From assembly GCA_051651625.1 (NCBI GenBank), contig JBOFSQ010000065.1, forward strand, positions 124,001-188,000: 64,000 nt of DNA. Direction: 5' to 3'. This DNA comes from JBOFSQ01 sp051651625. Its GTDB lineage: Bacteria > Planctomycetota > Planctomycetia > Pirellulales > Thermoguttaceae. Under the pieces are notes generated by a model. That model worked only from the letters and a program-made list of their open reading frames with translations, was not told the origin of the DNA and searched no databases. Below, one piece after another: positions 60,798 to 64,000 of the stretch. A program made the position numbers and the translations under genes. The stretch's first letter is position 1, and every line of letters begins with the position of its first letter.

Positions 60798-61979
60798 TCA
60801 ATACCGATGAATCCGTTTCAAAAACCAGCATCCGATTCCGAGCAATACAACGTTGCCGAGCCAAACGCTTGATGGCGGCAGTGTCCCTTCTTTGGCCCAA
60901 CCTTTGCCCAGTTCCATCAGCGGATAGTAGAGCAAAAGAATCGGAATGAAGCACGCGAAAAAACTTGCGAAGATGTCGGACTTCCGCATCCAAATCGCCA
61001 GCGGTGCGCCGACCCACACAAACGCAAGACAACTAAATCCCGCAGCCCAGCGACGCGGCGTCTCGACCGCCAAACGCGACTTGCGTTCTTCCGATGCGTG
61101 AATCGTTTGCGTCGCCGCCGCGAGTTCGGGCGACGCGAGTGCATCGACTTTCCCGCGAACAAGTCCGAACGCAACCATCGCCGCCATCTGGCGACGCTTC
61201 GACGCAATCGTGCGATCTTCCTGATCCATCTCTCCCGGCAGATGCGACATACCGATTAGCGACGGGCGTTTGCGGTCGCTGTCATCGGAAAGATACCGCG
61301 CGAGCGAGAGTCGATACTCGTCGTGCTCGCCTTCATAACGTGCCGTGTTACCAACCTCGATCACAAAATTGTTGAGCACGAGCCGCAACTCTTCTTGTTG
61401 CGTGTCGATGTGAATCTCGGCACTCTCGGCGGAAATTGTCGTCGGCGGATTTCGCAAGACGATCAGCGGCGAAACGAGACGTTTGTAGTCGATCCCCTGA
61501 ACGCGAATCGTCATATCGACGCCTTCGGAAAACTCATACGATCCCTTCGTTTTGAGTTCGTTGAGGATCGTGTCTTCCATTCCCGCGAAAATGACCTGCG
61601 TCATTCCGGCGCGGCCCCACGTTACGGCGAGGTCGTTGAGCCAAACTGATAACAGACTCACCGCAAACCCAACGACAACAACCGGCCACAAGATTTTCCA
61701 CGGCGGAATCCCAACAGACTTGAGCGCGACGATCTCGTTGTTCCCTGCCATTCGTGCGAAAAACGTCGTCGTCGCAAGGAGCAGCGTCATCGGTATCGAC
61801 ACCCGCGACATCTCAACAAACACAAACGGAATCAGACGTACCATGTGAACAATCGTCACGCCTTTGACCATCACAACTTGCACGACGCCACCGACAATGA
61901 GCACACTCGTCAGCAGCACCGCCGCGATGAGAAAGCTCTTGAGCAGCTCGGTGAATATGTAGCGGGTGAAGATGTTCAT
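60798..61979 (-). CDS. LptF/LptG-family permease
   Basis: 393 aa inner-membrane protein of the LPS export ABC transporter. The N-terminal NIFTRYIFTELLKSFLIAAVLLTSVLIV, RLIPFVFVEMSRVSIPMTLLLATTTFFARMAGNNEIVALKSVGIPPWKILWPV and the C-terminal three helices (WVGAPLAIWMRKSDIFASFFACFIPILLLYYPL) are characteristic. It works with LptB2 and LptC. Only one of the F/G pair is present here. A 150-bp element and the neighbouring gene do not suggest an operon. Confidence 0.88.
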   Translation of the reverse strand: MNIFTRYIFTELLKSFLIAAVLLTSVLIVGGVVQVVMVKGVTIVHMVRLIPFVFVEMSRVSIPMTLLLATTTFFARMAGNNEIVALKSVGIPPWKILWPVVVVGFAVSLLSVWLNDLAVTWGRAGMTQVIFAGMEDTILNELKTKGSYEFSEGVDMTIRVQGIDYKRLVSPLIVLRNPPTTISAESAEIHIDTQQEELRLVLNNFVIEVGNTARYEGEHDEYRLSLARYLSDDSDRKRPSLIGMSHLPGEMDQEDRTIASKRRQMAAMVAFGLVRGKVDALASPELAAATQTIHASEERKSRLAVETPRRWAAGFSCLAFVWVGAPLAIWMRKSDIFASFFACFIPILLLYYPLMELGKGWAKEGTLPPSSVWLGNVVLLGIGCWFLKRIHRY

Positions 61980-61981
61980 GT

Positions 61982-62065
61982 GAGTGGTCGGTGGCTAGTG
62001 GTCAGTGGTCGGCAAATCAACTCGCCACTAGTCACTGGCCACTAACCACTGACCACTGACCACTC
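61982..62065. repeat. Inverted GTGGTCGGTGGCTAGTGG-type repeat
   Basis: TGGTCGGTGGCTAGTGGTCA paired with CTGGCCACTAACCACTGACC; related GTGGTCGGTGGCTAGTGG words accompany R1 at 28733, 31337 and 39250. Confidence 0.65.
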
Positions 62066-62069
62066 TCCG

Positions 62070-63065
62070 TCAATACGTCCAAACGAATCCGCCCGTGAGG
62101 ACGTTGAATATGTATGTATCTTTTGCGAACTCGACGTCGTATCGGCAGTACGCCCAAAGGTTACTATTGAAGACGAAGTTTAGTCCCGTGCCGATGTTGA
62201 TGAGGTCGGCGTAAGGTCGTGCCGTTGCCAGCACGATGCCATCGGCGAGTACGTCGTATGATTTGTTGTCGTAGTTGTGTTGCCACGCGACATCGAGGTG
62301 CGGATAGAGAATCCAGTCGCGCGGCAAGAAGAAATCGCGTCCGATACGCAATCCGACTTTCTGCGTGTAACGAGACGTATCGCGTTTTGACGTGTAAATC
62401 TCGCGGTACGCGGACTCGTAAAGTCCCATCGCAGTGAACGAATAGTACGGCGAAAACAGCGTTTGCCCGAAGCGGAAACGTTTCGCCAGTTCGACCGAAC
62501 CGTGGAGACCGTTGCCGACGTGGTGGTCGCTGAAGTCGTCGATTTTGAGTTTGTAGTCGTTGTAACTGTAACCGATCATCGCTTTGAGTGACCAGCCAGC
62601 GTTGTAACGCATTCCGTAAATTGACGTGATAACATTGATGAGCGTGTCGCGTTCGCGGATGCCGAACAAATCAGGTGATCTGCTTTCGGCGAGAGTCATT
62701 CCGAGGTTGATTCCGATCATCGTGTCGCGTGTGGGGTGCGTGTCGATGCCGTAGATTCCGGTGCTTCCCCACTCGGTATACGCATTGTTTTCGGCGGTCG
62801 TTTTTTGGTCGGCGTAAGTGAGATCGAAGTCGCTCCAAATCTGCGAACGTTTTCCGGTACACCCGTCGGCTGGCGGACGGTACGCGAACTGATCGAGACG
62901 TTCAAACGTTCCCGTCACTGCTTTGAAGAGTGAACGCTGCGTCATCAGCGGCGATACGGTGCCGAGCGGAAACGGTGACGCTGGTTGCGCCCACACCGGC
63001 GAAGCAGTGTACACGATCACCGCGAATAGAATTGTCACAAATCGTTGTGTCGTCGTGTTTGACAT
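62070..63065 (-). CDS. Secreted beta-barrel (autotransporter-domain-like) protein
   Basis: 331 aa with a signal peptide (FVTILFAVIVYTASPVWA). The C-terminal 250 residues are amphipathic strands with aromatic belts (YNAGWSLKAMIGYSYNDYKLKID, FSPYYSFTAMGLYESAYREIY, DWILYPHLDVAWQHNY) ending FNVLTGGFVWTY, an aromatic C-terminus as in outer-membrane barrels and autotransporter beta domains. No long passenger domain. AGAGAAACCACA precedes the ATG. Probably an outer-membrane protein. Confidence 0.75.
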   Translation of the reverse strand: MSNTTTQRFVTILFAVIVYTASPVWAQPASPFPLGTVSPLMTQRSLFKAVTGTFERLDQFAYRPPADGCTGKRSQIWSDFDLTYADQKTTAENNAYTEWGSTGIYGIDTHPTRDTMIGINLGMTLAESRSPDLFGIRERDTLINVITSIYGMRYNAGWSLKAMIGYSYNDYKLKIDDFSDHHVGNGLHGSVELAKRFRFGQTLFSPYYSFTAMGLYESAYREIYTSKRDTSRYTQKVGLRIGRDFFLPRDWILYPHLDVAWQHNYDNKSYDVLADGIVLATARPYADLINIGTGLNFVFNSNLWAYCRYDVEFAKDTYIFNVLTGGFVWTY

Positions 63066-63166
63066 TGTGGTTTCTCTGGTCTCGTGGAAAACGTACCATA
63101 CTCCTGTCAATTCTCCCGAAAATCGGCGAAGAGGTCAAGTGCGAAAAATGCGGGGCCGGTCTACTC

Positions 63167-63195
63167 TTGACGCACGTTACCGAAAACACTAGACT
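63167..63195 (+). promoter_or_regulatory. Sigma70-like promoter of the TIGR03009-like gene
   Basis: TTGACG, 17-bp spacer, TAGACT, about 50 bp upstream of the ATG at 63247 in the divergent intergenic region 63066-63246. Confidence 0.5.
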
Positions 63196-63246
63196 TCCGC
63201 CGCTTGCTTGTGTACGCTCATCATTCTAACCAAACCGACACTGCCA

Positions 63247-64000
63247 ATGTTACGCCTTGTCTTGATCGCTGCGCTGCTTACGTTCGTATTTGTAACAAGT
63301 TTTGTGATGGGCCAGAGTCCGGCGGTTGGTGCTGGTGTGCTGTCGCCTTATGCGGTGCGTCCGAACCAAACTCCGCCGAATCAGACGCCGCCGAAGCAAA
63401 TATCAGAAAACGGGCACATCGTCTACGCGGCCCCAACAAACGCTGCTCCACCGGTGACGGCGAATCCACCAGCGGCGACGCAGCCGTATTATGTGGCATC
63501 GTCTATCGCTGTGCCGTCTGCGATGCCGGTTGCCGCCGCTGCGCCGCAACCAGCGACAGTGCCAGCGACAACCCCGTTTCAGTTAACTGCCGAACAGCAA
63601 TCAGCTCTCGACATTTTTCTCAGCCGGTGGGAAGAGTTTAGCGGAAAGGTCAAACGTTTTGAGATCGGATTTACCACTTACAACAACAACCTCGGGGAAC
63701 AACCGTTCTCAACTTACGGCGTATTTAACTACATCGCTCCCGACAAGATGTCGCTCCATATTCAGGGCGAGTGGATTAGCAAGAGCGACCGCAAGGAAGG
63801 GAGCCGGCAAGAAAGGGTGATGGCTGATGGGCGTGCGGTTTACGTCTACGACTACACCAAGAAGGTTGTCAAAGAAGTTCCGATTCCGCGTGAACTGCAA
63901 GGAAAGACGATTGCCACGGGGCCACTCCCACTCATCTTTGGTGCGAAGGCCGACGACATGAAGGCCCGCTACTGGCTGCGTCTTGTAACACCCGAACAGG
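63247..64000 (+). CDS. TIGR03009-like LolA-fold lipoprotein/periplasmic protein (partial)
   Basis: The frame is open from ATG 63247 to the window edge (251 codons), so the gene continues beyond. A signal peptide (MLRLVLIAALLTFVFVTSFVMG) is followed by a Pro/Thr-rich linker and a domain with LSRWEEFSGKVKRFEIGFTTY, APDKMSLHIQG, ADGRAVYVYDYTKKVVKEV and ATGPLPLIFGAKADDMKARYWLRL. This is the pattern of the planctomycete TIGR03009 family, related to LolA-like outer-membrane lipoprotein carriers. It is not visible as a complete gene because the stop lies outside. Confidence 0.85.
   Translation, partial: MLRLVLIAALLTFVFVTSFVMGQSPAVGAGVLSPYAVRPNQTPPNQTPPKQISENGHIVYAAPTNAAPPVTANPPAATQPYYVASSIAVPSAMPVAAAAPQPATVPATTPFQLTAEQQSALDIFLSRWEEFSGKVKRFEIGFTTYNNNLGEQPFSTYGVFNYIAPDKMSLHIQGEWISKSDRKEGSRQERVMADGRAVYVYDYTKKVVKEVPIPRELQGKTIATGPLPLIFGAKADDMKARYWLRLVTPEQ

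Noticed and set aside
1..64000. rRNA, tRNA, tmRNA and riboswitches
   Set aside because: Looked for conserved cores in intergenic stretches; none seen by eye, though a covariance search would be needed to exclude small RNAs.

Overview
The window looks like a chromosomal segment of a planctomycete (Planctomycetota, probably in or near Pirellulales/Thermoguttaceae). I infer this from a TIGR03009-type LolA-like protein at the right edge, a very large GspK-like protein with DxDxDG signatures, GspE ATPases of PVC type, secreted HEXXH proteins, a PmoA-family (DUF6807) protein, and long, repeat-filled intergenic spaces. Few genes have strong Shine-Dalgarno sequences. I saw no rRNA, tRNA, CRISPR array, integrase or full insertion sequence.

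Left third (471-25697, all + strand): a type IV pilus / type II secretion-like locus. Order: GspE/PilB ATPase, PilT-like ATPase, second GspE/PilB ATPase, PilC/GspF platform protein, five proteins with prepilin N-terminal motifs (6839, 11956, 14324, 17993, 19534) and a 1560-residue GspK-like protein. No secretin, prepilin peptidase or alignment proteins are present, so the machine is incomplete here. The locus is interrupted by small toxin-antitoxin modules (HEPN/MNT, two PIN pairs, HicAB, a second HicA pair), a DUF1016 nuclease-like gene and remnants of a Rpn-family gene and a pilin gene. Nearly every gap holds repeats.

Middle (26243-42348): a four-helix-bundle protein, S41 protease, tRNA-dihydrouridine synthase, a secreted prenyltransferase-fold protein, Fe-type alcohol dehydrogenase, LarA-family protein, QueA, YajC, a large membrane protein with an anti-sigma-like N-terminus, prephenate dehydrogenase and an NfeD-type membrane protein. 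These are mostly single housekeeping genes with no clear joint pathway.

Right third (42547-64000): mainly minus-strand genes: HAD hydrolase, secreted HEXXH proteins, cyclophilin, protoporphyrinogen oxidase, ROK kinase, phenylacetate-CoA ligase-like enzyme, Rpn nuclease, ThuA-like protein, phosphoglycerate kinase, beta-carbonic anhydrase, LptF/G permease and a beta-barrel protein. EF-G, the PmoA-family protein and a partial TIGR03009-like gene are on the plus strand.

The most unusual feature is the density and diversity of interspersed inverted repeats. I name the families R1 (about 21 bp, CACGAAGCGTAAGCGAGTG core, about 35 copies), R2 (AT-rich CCTATAG palindromes), R3 (REPIN/MITE-like, two GGAG-preceded hairpins), R4, R5 and R6 (about 215-260 bp nested cruciforms) and R7 (dRS3-like ATTCCC-N8-GGGAAT). 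Several copies supply start or stop codons to neighbouring genes, lie next to gene remnants, or form a shared leader in front of consecutive pilin genes. All functions are assigned by reading motifs; no database search was run.
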